From: Theocolax elegans
Taxonomy: Eukaryota > Arthropoda > Insecta > Hymenoptera > Cerocephalidae
Assembly: GCA_026168455.1 (NCBI GenBank)
Contig: CM047429.1
Coordinates: 10,580,643 to 10,644,642, forward strand
Length of the DNA stretch: 64,000 nucleotides
Direction: 5' to 3'
The notes beneath the pieces were generated by a model. That model did no database searches and was not told where the DNA came from. It worked only from the letters and a program-made list of their open reading frames with translations. Shown piece after piece: positions 54,256 through 64,000 of this stretch. The position numbers were made by a program, and so were the translations under genes. Numbering within the stretch: the first letter of the stretch is position 1; every line of letters begins with the position of its first letter.

Positions 54256-54668
54256 CTTTTTTAAAATTATTTTCTTAATTTTTTGTAGGAAAATTAAATA
54301 AATACATAAATATATACAAAAATTTATTTAATTGTTTAAATTGAATTACAAATTACTCTATAAATCTGAAACCTGCTAATAACATATGTAAGTCTGCTTT
54401 CTGTTTATTGACAGGTGTAATTTGGTCCATACTATTCATTTTGAGATAAGGTGAATACGGGTGGGGTCCGATTTGTCGAAAGCTCATTCAAAATGTGTGC
54501 ATTGTTTCGAATTTCAAAAATTAGAAATGCATTTTTATTATTTAGAATCAAGAGAAATAGAAAAATCATTATTTCGAAAATAATGCATTCTTCAATTTTT
54601 ATATATTTGTGCCAAATATTCAAACTTTATAGTGTAGATAAATAACTTTTATAATTTTTGTCTATTAA

Positions 54669-56880
54669 CCCTTTAGCGACCAAAATGCTCAATTTTTCTG
54701 TCGATTTTTAACGCGTTTTTTTCGGTAGTCATAGGCCTTAGAGATTTTTGCAAACACGATTTTTGATGGAAAATTTAACGCTCTTTCAGAATCTTTTTTT
54801 GAAATTGCGATTGATTGCATTATAAAAAAGTTATAGCCAATTAAACAATAAAAAACGTGAAAAATTTTGCAAAAAATCAAGTTTGCGAATTTTTTAGCAA
54901 TGTTACCGCAAAGAAATCATCTTATAAATATGATCAGAAGTGATCACGACTACGAAAGTATCTCCAGGAATTTTGGTGGAATTTTTGAACCACTTCTTCT
55001 AACAAAATGGTGGCAAAAGAAAAAAAAATCCATAAAAAAATATAACTCATTTTTTATCTCGGAAACCATTGAGCTTAGAGGAAAAGTTCATGGAACAAAA
55101 AAGTCTTAGAATTAATCGAGATATACGCCTGAATTTTTTTAGAATTTTCCGAGGCGACTTTTGAATTTTCGGGAAATACGAAAAATCCATTTTTTCAAAA
55201 TCATCTTCAAAAATTCTGAAAAAATCCAGGATTGTTACTTGATGAATTCTACGATTTTTTTGTTTTATAAACTTGTTCTTTAAACTCCATTGTTTTCGAG
55301 ATAAAAAATGAGTTAGGTTATAATCCCAGCAGCGGTAATATTTTTGACACAGAATAAAGAACAGCCATTTAACAATAATATACTAATGTTTTGCCTTTTT
55401 ATGTGTATACAAGTGCAGTTTGTATAGCGTATACTAATATACACATATCAAAAAAGCAATCCAGAAAATTGTATGTAAGCTCATTTTTATTACTTTCTAG
55501 TCTCTTGTTATTTTGAGTCCATACAGTAAATCGAATCGAAAAGATTATTTTCCATTTCTAAAGTCGAGGTTTGACAAGAAGCATTGAAAACTGTAGTAAT
55601 TATTTTAATTAGATATTTTTATTATTTTATATAACCATGTCGCAAGAACGTAACAGACGTTCCATTCGCTCCCATGAAATGTACGAAATTGATACTTTAA
55701 AGAACTCTGACGATGATATAGTTACCGTTCCAAAGCCTGACAATTCTGGTTCTGATGGATCAGATTTCGATACTGATTCGGAGGATGAAATTTCTAATAT
55801 AACGTACCCAGAAGCTTGAAAAACATATACTGAAACTCTAACTCAATTAGAAAGAACGCATGTACTCCAGTGGATGGAAGGAGAAAAAAAGTATAATGAT
55901 AATTTGAAAGACAAAATTTAATTGAAAGACTCGGTAAAAAATAAAATACAAGAAATGGAGCCAGTAGAACTGTTTGAAATATTTTTCTCAACGGAAATGA
56001 AGCAATATATTATAGATGCTTGCAAAGAAAATAATTTTGATTTAAATTTAAAAGACTTAAATACATTCGTGGGAATAATCATTTTGACTTCATTCAACAA
56101 AAGGAAATCTCAGAGGAACTACTAGTCAAGTGATCCCTTTTTATCTTGTAACGTTGTTTCTTCTGCTATGCCACGTAAAAAGTTTGAAGAGATCAAATCA
56201 AAATATTCAAAAACGAAAGATAAAAATCCAACTGCCAATGCTTGGCATGTCCGTTCACTATTAAACCGATTTCAAATTAATATTATGAAGTTCGGTGTGT
56301 GGAGAACTGCTCTTTCCTTCGATGAAATGATGGCTAAGTCTTATGCGAGGACGTCACTGAAACAATTCATTCGAGGAAAATCCATACGATTTGGTCTCAA
56401 ATTCTTGGGTCTTTGTACTTCCGATGGTTTTGTATTAGGTCTTCACTTATACTGCGGAAAAAAATTTACAACGACAAGTAAATTTAGTAAGTGCGCATTA
56501 GGTTCTCGCGTTGTCATGAATTTACTAGAACAGTTTTTTCGTGTAATACCGCCGGGAAAAATATGTATGTTCCATCTATATTTTGATAATTATTTCACAA
56601 GCTTAGATCTCGCTGTGCATTTGAAGAAGCTTGGGCTAAAATGTACATGTACTATTACATTATTTTAAGGCACGATAAGAACAGTGGTATAAATTACATC
56701 ACTGTGATGGATTCAAAACCAGTTACGATTATTTCTACTGCTGTACGGGTAACTCCATTATCATTTTCAAAGAGATATAGTAAGCAAGAAGGAAAAAAAG
56801 TTGAAATACCTGAGAGGCAAGGGGACTCACTCAAATCAAGCACCCCAAAGGAGACAAAATTCTACTACGTCCTCGCCGTG
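54669..56880 (+). mobile_element. piggyBac element 3, deleted
   Basis: A TTAA at 54665-54668 is followed by CCCTTTAGCGACC, a typical piggyBac-type terminus close in form to the MITE end at 22668. A 5' region of about 950 bp leads to transposase coding pieces at 55637-56810, then the 3' subterminal repeat at 56811-56846. The right terminal repeat was not found, so the right border is approximate. Confidence 0.65.
55637..56810 (+). pseudogene. piggyBac transposase, N-terminal and central part
   Basis: Piece 1 (55637-55819) is an acidic N-terminus (NSGSDGSDFDTDSEDE) typical for the family. Piece 2 (55922-56125) has NTFVGIIILTSFNKRKS. Piece 3 (56168-56668) gives the DDE core: LSFDEMMAKSYARTSLKQFI, KSIRFGLKFLGLCTSDGFVL, and LYFDNYFTSLDLAVHL with the second catalytic Asp. 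Piece 4 (56641-56810) has HDKNSGINYITVMDSKPV, ISTAVRVTPLSFSKRYSK and VEIP, then jumps directly to the subterminal repeat. The third catalytic region and the Cys-rich domain are deleted, and the frame breaks near 55819, 56110 and 56640. The Cys-rich tail of this family is instead seen at 1-137. Confidence 0.8.
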
Positions 56881-57211
56881 TAACCATAGTTATTACCTAA
56901 CTATCATTTTGAAATTTGGAATTTTTGTCACTAAATGTCATAATTGTATATAATAATTGCGTTCAACGTTTCAAAAAAAAAGAAAGAATAATCTTAAACT
57001 TTTTTAAATTTTAATTCAAATAAGAATATTTGATACTTAATTTTACGAATAAATTTTCAATTGTGAAAAACATAATTTCTTTATAAAATGTTAAAACTAA
57101 ACTTTAATTATATACATTTACAAATTTGAATTATAATTAAATTTTTGTTGCTAAAATAAAATCATAGTATAAGAAGCATTCTTTACCTTCTAAATTGAAA
57201 ATATGACATTC

Positions 57212-57930
57212 TGTAACGTGATCGAAGCTTTATATTGTGGCTTCGATTTACCGACCGGTCGACTTAACTAATTGGGTTAGCGGCCGAAACAAATAAGTAG
57301 CGCGCAAGTCGAGCTTGAGGCTCCGCGATTAGCGATCGTCCTCGGCTCGCTCTCTCTCTCGGGAACCACCGACCAGGCCGGTCCTAGTCAAAGATGCCGC
57401 CAAGCGACGTGACCGACGGCACACTAATAGGCGTTCAATTGGAGATTGGCGGGACACAACGCATATTTGCAGGAAAGAATATTCTCCGAGTGGCGCCTGA
57501 AGACGCGGAGCAGTAATATAAAGTGCATCCTCGCCGAATTGTCCAATAACTCCGCCACGAAGTTCCGAGGGTAGAGCCAGCATTTTGCACCACGCTCTTT
57601 GTCAGATAAGTCTCCTACTTGTCTTATTTTTCAAGAAGATCTTTCGATATTTATTCGGGATTATTAAATTTTGTTAAAACAACGTTCAGTCTGTTAATTT
57701 AATCATAACGCGGATTTTGGTTATTAATTTGTTTAAATTCAGCAAGTAAGTCCGCACACGCGCAAATAGAAACGCTGTTAATTTTGTTATCCTATAGTAA
57801 TAAAAGATTGACGATCGCCTAGAAGCGACAAATATATATATAAGTCTACCACTCGCATTTTTATTATTCCTACACCATTTATCCACGAAACCTTTTAATA
57901 AATAATAATAAAACAAAATATTTTTATACA
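57212..57930 (+). repeat. Gypsy 2 5' LTR
   Basis: 719 bp, starts TGTAACGTG and ends TTTTATACA. It carries a short CT run at about 57348-57360. A TATATATA motif lies near 57833 upstream of the presumed transcript region. Confidence 0.9.
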
Positions 57931-57969
57931 TTGGCGCCCAATCGTGCAATAAGTTTTTTCTAAATTTAT

Positions 57970-59346
57970 GTGAACTCACTCGTGGATGAATTGTGTATGG
58001 AAAAATACATAGGTTATAACACGCGCTCCGGTCGTCTAGCGAAAAGACCGTATCCATATACTCCGAATAAGAATAAAAATAAAGCGAAAATTAGAAAAAT
58101 AATAGTAGAAAATAAGAATATAAGCGAACAACAAATAATGAGTAACGTACAGGAGCAGCAAGCAGAACTTGAAAGGCAGCGGCAAGAGCTACAAATTCTC
58201 CAGGCGCAAGTTAACAACAATCAATCGGCACTAGCAGCAAGCCGAGCCGCATTTGAAGAACAAAATCAACAAGCCCAGGAGATGCGTCAAAATTTAGCTG
58301 CGCAGCATCAGAATCTAGTCACCCAGCAACAGAACTTGCAAGCACAACGAATTGCGTTGGAAAACGATAGATTAACACAGCAAAGAGCCCAGGTGAACGT
58401 AAATAATAATAATTATAATAACGCCGCGAATGTAAATAATAATTATTCAGGAGATTTAAATTCGTTAATAAGTAATGTTCATTCAATGCAATTAGACGTG
58501 AAAACTCCGGAATTCCACGATAAAAATCGATTGAATCCTCTCGAGTTTTTGAGTGATGTAGAGCGTTTTTTTAAAATAAAAAATATCGAAACTGACAATA
58601 GAAAAATAAATACATTGAGCGTATTTTTACACAGTAGAGCGAGTGTCTGGGGGCAATTACAGAGCGAGTTTCAAAGCTATCAATGTTTTTGAGAAGCATT
58701 TAAACTTGAATTTTACCCAATACCTATGCAAGTAAAAATATAAAATCAGTGGTCAAACAGAAGGTTTTCAGACCTTAACATAAATTTATTAACATATTTT
58801 TACAGTCAGTTAAAAGAAGCTAATTTCTTATTACCAATAATATCGCAATACGAGAAAAACTTTACTATCGTGCAACAGTTTCCCGAATATGTGCGTAAAT
58901 TATTAGCCGCAATCGATGTTAATGATACAAAGACAATTGTACAAACTCTAGCAAATCTAGACGCGATATACGCAGACAAGCAAAGAATTTGGGGGCGGAA
59001 ACAAAATAACACCGCGCAAGAGCCATACAATAATAGAATGAACGACGTTCAAGTGAGAAAGGTAAATATAAGAAACAATGATTGCGAATATAATCGGAGA
59101 GGTAATGAAAGGTTCCGTGGTAATAATTATAATAACACGCGTAGATACGAATACCATACAACGGCTAATGAATATAATCAAGGCACATTGTCTTCGCAAT
59201 TAGTAAATCCCAGCGATACATGTCGAAATAATGAAATAAGATTACCGCACACGCGTTTTCCCCCACCTCCGTTGACGAATACCAACGCTCAAACTAATCA
59301 AAGTCGACCAAACCTTCCTTTAAACGGGCATCGAACACATTGTTAA
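57970..59346 (+). pseudogene. gag: Gypsy 2 gag, two in-frame stops
   Basis: First segment (57970-58692) has a lysine-rich start and a long Gln/Leu coiled coil (QEQQAELERQRQEL to NLQAQRIALEND, about residues 60-140). An Asn-rich linker leads to a capsid-type core (VKTPEFHDKNRLNPLEFLSDVERFF near 185). The frame is stopped by TGA at 58690-58692 and TAA near 58741, then continues open to 59346 with QLKEANFLLP, VQQFPEYVRKLLA and a basic end. No CCHC knuckle is visible; arginine/asparagine-rich stretches may replace it. The two stops abolish full-length gag. Confidence 0.8.
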
Positions 59347-61629
59347 CTGGTCCATCAATGTGTCAAAATTATGTTGATTTTGTAGATAATTTACCATTCA
59401 ATGTAATACATAAGGACCAAGAAAGTCAACAATTAGCAAACGCAAGTCCCCGATCTACCCACATATTATGTAATGTAAAAGATAATCACACATGGGCGCT
59501 GCTCGATAGTGGGGGCCAGGTGACTGCGATATTGGAAAATTTTGATAGTAGATTAAAGGAAACGGAGAAAATACCGGAGTTGCCGGTTACAAATATGACA
59601 GTATCCACAGCTATAGGAAAAAAATCTATGCCAATCAAAAAACAAATTTATCTTGAAATAAAAATAGACTATCTTCGTTTTATATGTATTTGTTTAATAA
59701 TTCCATTCTCAACTAATGATTTTATGTTTAAAAACCATTATTATTTTAGATTATTGAAACAAATGCATAAAAATAAAAAATGAGATCATTCCCAAATCGC
59801 TAGTTCTGTTCGATCGCGATAGTTCGGAGAAACTTATAGTATCGCGCCAAAATGAAGAAATACAAATATATATTATTCAATTAAAGGAAATTGAGAGTTT
59901 AAATACGAGAATGAACGACAAAAATAACTGTAAGCAAAATGACCCAGTAAGTAATAATTACGAAAAAAAATGATAAAATACAAGAAGTTAATAGTTATAA
60001 CCGCGTGTTTAATAATAATCAGTATATTGTAAAAAAAGAGAATGAATTTTTGTTAGAAAATGAAATTTTAAAAGGCGCAAATGAATTTTATAATATACCC
60101 GATTTCGAATTAAATACAATCAATCTCTATACAGGCACGGACGAAGATTTCTTCGAACAATCGCGAACAATCGTGGAAATATAACAGAGTTCAGCGAAGA
60201 GGAAAAAACGAATTTTTTCGAGGTATTAATACAATATAAACAAATATTTTCGGACAAACCCGGCCTTGCAAAAATTACATTCACGATATAAAATTAACCA
60301 AACACAATCCAGTAATAAATAAATCATACCCAGCCCCATTTTCATTAAGAAATGATGTTGAAAAAAGCATAAAAAAAATGGTGAACGATGGAATAATAGA
60401 ACGCGCAAAAAGTCCCTACTGTAACCTTTACGCATCGTCCGAAAGAGTGACGGGGGTATTCGAGATTGTCTGGATGTTCGCGAACTTAATAGCCACATCG
60501 AAGACGATCATGAGTAGCCTCCATTGATCGAAGAAATCATGCAAAAGTTTTACAATTGTAAATTGTTTTCAAAAATCGACACTACCCAAGGTTATTTTCA
60601 AATACAATTGCATGAAAAATCTAGACCGTATACGGCATTTCTATTCGGCTCTACTCAATATCAATTTATACGTGTCCCCTTTGGACTAAAAACTGCAGGG
60701 AGCGCTTTTATTCGTGCTCTTGGTATAGCCTTCGAAAGCACAATTAAAAGAATGGAAATGGAAAATGAAAATTATAATATTAATAAGTCGGGGTCAAGCG
60801 AAAGTGTAAATATAAATAATTTTAAATCAAAAATTGCAAAGTATATTGATAATATAGCTGTAGCTACCGATAATGTCAATAATCATATTAAAGTTTTAAA
60901 AATAATTTTTGAAGTATTTTTGCAAAATAACCTGACAATTAAACTAAAAAAGTGCCAATTTTTTAAAACAAAAATAGATTTTTTAGGGTTTCAATTAACA
61001 AAGGAGGTAATTCGTCCTAGTTTAGACCGGTTAAAATATATAGAAAGTTTAGAAGAGCCTAAAAATTCCCAATTATGCATAGTAATTATGTACATCCGTT
61101 TCACGACCTCTTACAAAAAAATTCGACATGGAGATGGACCAATAATCATACACAAGCATTTGAAAACTTAAAACAAAACTTTATGAAGTGTATATGTCTA
61201 CATCATATTATTCCTAATGCAAAATTTATCTTACAATGCGATGCAAGTACTTCAGGAATAGGGGGAGTATTATATGAGGTTGATACCGAAGGAAATAATA
61301 GGATAGTATCCGTTGCGAGCCGCTGTTTAATTAAAATAGAATCAAATTATATAACGACGGAAATTGAATTATTGGCCATTGTTTTTTGCGTTACTAAATT
61401 CAGACATTATTTAATCGAAACAAAATTCGAAATTAAAACCGACCATCGAGCATTAATATTTCTTAATACAACTACGTACCATAACCCACGCTTAATTCGA
61501 TGGGCGCTACTTCTCCAACAGTACAATTATAATATATCCTTTTGTCGTGGAGTTGATAATGTGATGGCCGACTTTTTAAGCCGGAACCCAGAAGGGAATT
61601 TGGTAGTGAAGTCGAAGCGGACAGTTTGA
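59340..61629 (+). pseudogene. pol: Gypsy 2 pol: protease, RT (YIDN), RNase H
   Basis: Pol starts 7 bases before the gag stop in the -1 frame, a usual gag-pol arrangement. Protease: WALLDSGGQVTAI near 59493. RT (about 60290-61070): FSKIDTTQGYFQIQLH, FIRVPFGLKTAGSAF, then KYIDNIAVATD in place of the expected YxDD box, and LTIKLKKCQFF. RNase H (61075-61629): LQCDASTSGIGG, TEIELLAI, IKTDHRAL and VDNVMADFLSR. Frame changes or stops occur between 59783 and 60524 and near 61070. The second Asp of the RT box is Asn, which should kill polymerase activity independently of the indels. Confidence 0.87.
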
Positions 61630-62001
61630 TGATTTCATTTCTACACAAATATTTTCCGTATAATGGTAAAAATACCGAAATGTCGCCGCTTGTCATCATG
61701 GCTTTGCATAATGAAAACTCTTCACTAAAAAGAATGCTTAAAGGTTTATGTAACGAGCAATAAAACGATTCTTATTGCAAGGGCATAATAGACGAATTAA
61801 AAAACGGAACATTAGGAAATGTAAATCATCAAACTTATCAAAACATATTATTTCAACGCGAAAATATATCTAACAATTGGAGAATAGTTTTACTGATAAG
61901 CATACAAACAAAAATAATCGACTATATCCATAATAAACTGGGTTACCCTGGAGTCTTTAAGACAATGTGCTATATAAAAAAATTTTTACTTTTGGCGATA
62001 T

Positions 62002-62916
62002 ATGCATAAACAAGTAAAGAAATACGTCTTAACCTGCGATACGTGCCAACGAGTTAAGTACTTATCGATCGCGATGGAGGGAACGTACGAAATGATTAAC
62101 CCTGACAAACCGACAAATTTCTACGGTCCCCTTCCCCGCGGTCGAGGGGGAGTGGAGTATTTATTCGTGGTACTAGACGCGTTTTCGAAATTAGTAAGGA
62201 TATACCCATTAAAGAAGGCAACAACTCGGATGGCATTAAAGAAAATCATCGAAAATTATATTCCCGAATGTGGAAAGCCTATGAAATTGTTAAGTGACCA
62301 CGGTTCTCAATTTACGTCTCCAAAATGGAACAACGCCTTAGAAAAAGAAGGCATTAAAGTGTTGTACACTTCCATAAGGCATCCCCAGAGTAATCCCACG
62401 GAAAGAGTGATGAGGGAAATAGGTAGACTCTTTAGGACATTTTGCGCGGAAAATCACACTACCTGGCCGCAATATGTAAAGAAAATCGAAGATTTACTAA
62501 ACGTGACCACACATTATAGTACGACTTGTATACCCCAAGAATTGCATTTTGGCAAACCGTTGCACGACGAAATTTACAAAGTCATTGCCTGTCCAAAATC
62601 TCAAAATATTAATCATCAGTATATGATAACTTTGGCTAAGCAAAATATGCAAAAAAGCTTCGAAACTCGCTCAAAAAACTGTAAAGGTTCTCGTGTAGAG
62701 TTAAATATAGGAGACTTGGTTTTGTTGCGCGTTAGACACTTGTCGAACGCATTAGACAAGGTTACTCGCAAATTTTTTCATTTGTATGAGGGGCCCTACA
62801 TTATTATCAAAAATTGCGGGAGAAATGCTTGTATACTTGCGGAGATAAATAATCAAGATGTAATTATCGGTACTTATAATCGCGCGAATCTGAGAAAATT
62901 TTATATGCGTCAATAA
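62002..62916 (+). pseudogene. Gypsy 2 integrase, first catalytic Asp replaced
   Basis: A 304-codon frame with the CxxC half of the zinc domain (LTCDTCQR near residue 11); the His half lies upstream in another frame near 61930-61960. The core has NFYGPLPRGRGGVEYLFVVLDAFSK, LLSDHGSQFTS (second Asp) and SNPTERVMREIGR (Glu). In relatives the residue before F/LYGPLP is Asp; here it is Asn. A C-terminal beta domain (LNIGDLVLLRVRH, YEGPYIIIKNC) follows. The reading frame after 62002 is open throughout. Confidence 0.85.
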
Positions 62917-63441
62917 AAAAAACGTAAATATCGTCGTTTTAAGCGTAAAATTCTACATAAGGTATAAGAAGGAATGGCGTAATGATAACAGAAATAATAA
63001 TATAAAAGAAAAATAAAATAAAGCATATTAATATATAATAGGAAATAACAACATAATATGAGAAAAAATAAGAATAAATCAAGGTCAATTTTATATTATC
63101 TTCAAGGATAGAATCTAACCGACACTTTGCGTGAACGTAGACGTGTGCGTCTAATTTGTTTATATTGTAAATACCGTGTTTATACTTCGTTAATCTTATT
63201 GTCTTAGTACTGATAGGCTATGCGCGCATATCTATAAGTGGATCCATCGTTGTATCATAGACGAATCATTAGATGTAATAATATATTGTTAAATTTTAGT
63301 GTATAATAGGCGACGAAATAATGATGTCAATTCTTTTGCGTATGTTCGTTCTTACTTGCGAAGTATTACATATGCGGTGTAGTTATCATCAATTTTTATA
63401 ATGTCCATGCTGTTGATTACAGCTTAAACAAGGGGGAGTAA

Positions 63442-63574
63442 TGTAACGTGATCGAAGCTTTATATTGTGGCTTCGATTTACCGACCGGTCGACTTAACTA
63501 ATTGGGTTAGTGGCCGAAACAAATAAGTAGCGCGCAAGTCGAGCTTGAGGCTCCGCGATTAGCGATCGTCCTCG

Positions 63575-63636
<62 letters not shown>

Positions 63637-64000
63637 GAACCACCGACCAGCCCGGTCCTAGTCAAAGCTGCCACCAAGCGACGTGACCGACGGCACACTA
63701 ATAGGCGTTCAATTGGAGATTGGCGGGACACAACGCATATTTGCAGGAAAGAATATTCTCCGAGTGGCGCCTGAAGACGCGGAGCAGCAATATAAAGTGC
63801 ATCCTCGCCGAATTGTCCAATAACTCCGCCACGAGGTTCCGAGGGTAGAGCCAGCATTTTGCGTCACGCTCTTCGTCAGATAAGTCTCCTACTTGTCTTA
63901 TTTTTCAAGAAGATCTTTCGTTATTTATTCGGGATTAATAAATTTTGTTAAAACAACGTTCAGTCTGTTAATTTAATCATAACGCGGATTTTGGTTATTA
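63442..64000 (+). repeat. Gypsy 2 3' LTR (incomplete in window) with expanded CT array
   Basis: Matches the 5' LTR from TGTAACGTG onward. The CT run is expanded to about 57 bases (63578-63634) compared with about 13 in the 5' LTR. Scattered transitions separate the two. The LTR continues beyond base 64000. Confidence 0.92.

Larger units (their letters stand above)
57212..64000 (+). mobile_element. Ty3/Gypsy LTR retrotransposon 2 (runs off the right edge)
   Basis: 5' LTR 57212-57930 (TG...CA), primer-binding site TTGGCGCCCAATCGTG at 57931, gag, pol, a purine tract AAACAAGGGGGAG before the 3' LTR start at 63442. The primer site fits a lysine tRNA. Domain order PR-RT-RH-IN marks Ty3/Gypsy. There is no env-like frame between integrase (ends 62916) and the 3' LTR; that 525-base stretch shows nothing coding. 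The LTRs differ at only a handful of sites plus a microsatellite length change, so insertion is fairly recent. Confidence 0.93.

Noticed and set aside
54432..54645. Overlapping frames on both strands near 54.5 kb
   Set aside because: Symmetric AT-rich sequence with self-complementary words; no protein family.
62917..63441. Possible env gene of Gypsy 2
   Set aside because: No frame longer than a few dozen codons and no signal or membrane pattern; reads as untranslated region.

Overview
This window looks like eukaryotic, almost certainly insect, intergenic DNA. It is AT-rich, has intron-sized gaps with GT/AG signals, microsatellites and foldback MITEs, and holds a dense nest of transposable elements from nearly every major class. 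The one recognisable host-gene piece is a decayed two-exon fragment of a La-related protein (larp/LARP1 DM15 region) near the left end. The mix of piggyBac, Helitron, Ty3/Gypsy, Jockey/CR1-like LINE and Polinton fits an insect such as a hymenopteran, but the species cannot be fixed from sequence alone. No bacterial genes, rRNA or CRISPR arrays were seen. || Layout. 1-300: 3' tail of a piggyBac transposase and its subterminal repeats. 907-1560: larp pseudogene. 3.28-3.6 kb: 87-bp minisatellite. 4.88-5.07 kb: possible orphan exon. 6.3-6.6 kb: foldback MITE. 6.615-12.668 kb: a TTAA-flanked piggyBac element with a dead transposase and a nested, internally deleted LINE (8.31-12.0 kb). 15.3-21.7 kb: a large foldback element split by a GC-rich, heavily mutated Gypsy copy (15.773-21.158 kb). 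22.3-27.2 kb: a broken Helitron, itself hit by a TTAA piggyBac-type MITE and an AT-rich insertion. 28.253-44.731 kb: a 16.48-kb Polinton (Maverick) bounded by perfect 78-bp inverted repeats that are themselves hairpins, with AG...CT termini and a 6-bp target duplication TAAGAG. 43.8-48.55 kb: a 2.38-kb tandem duplication that copied the Polinton right end plus flanking DNA. 48.3-54.3 kb: foldback, candidate solo LTRs, microsatellites and a possible small spliced gene. 54.67-56.9 kb: a third, deleted piggyBac. 57.212-64.0 kb: a second Gypsy element with near-intact LTRs but mutated reverse transcriptase and integrase active sites. || How the Polinton works as a unit. On the minus strand, from 42.5 kb down to 29.2 kb, lie: protein-primed DNA polymerase B (spliced N-terminus, with an apparently duplicated small exon), a 98-residue conserved protein, an A32-type packaging ATPase, a pX-like hydrophobic/basic protein, a 329-residue conserved protein, a phospholipase A2-like protein, a chromodomain-bearing DDE integrase, a penton-like minor capsid protein, a basic glycine-rich virion-type protein, a hexon-like major capsid protein, a conserved protein of unknown role, and an adenain-type cysteine protease. 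Genes abut or overlap by a few bases, as in a virus-like genome. At least four genes carry frameshifts or stops, so the copy is probably no longer autonomous. || The least explained item is a plus-strand gene (43883-44386, copied at 46264-46767) just inside the Polinton right end. It encodes a serine-rich protein with three SUMO-interaction-like acidic motifs and a terminal cysteine cluster. The cysteine pattern continues in frame past a TGA stop in both copies. It is the best candidate here for an undescribed accessory function.
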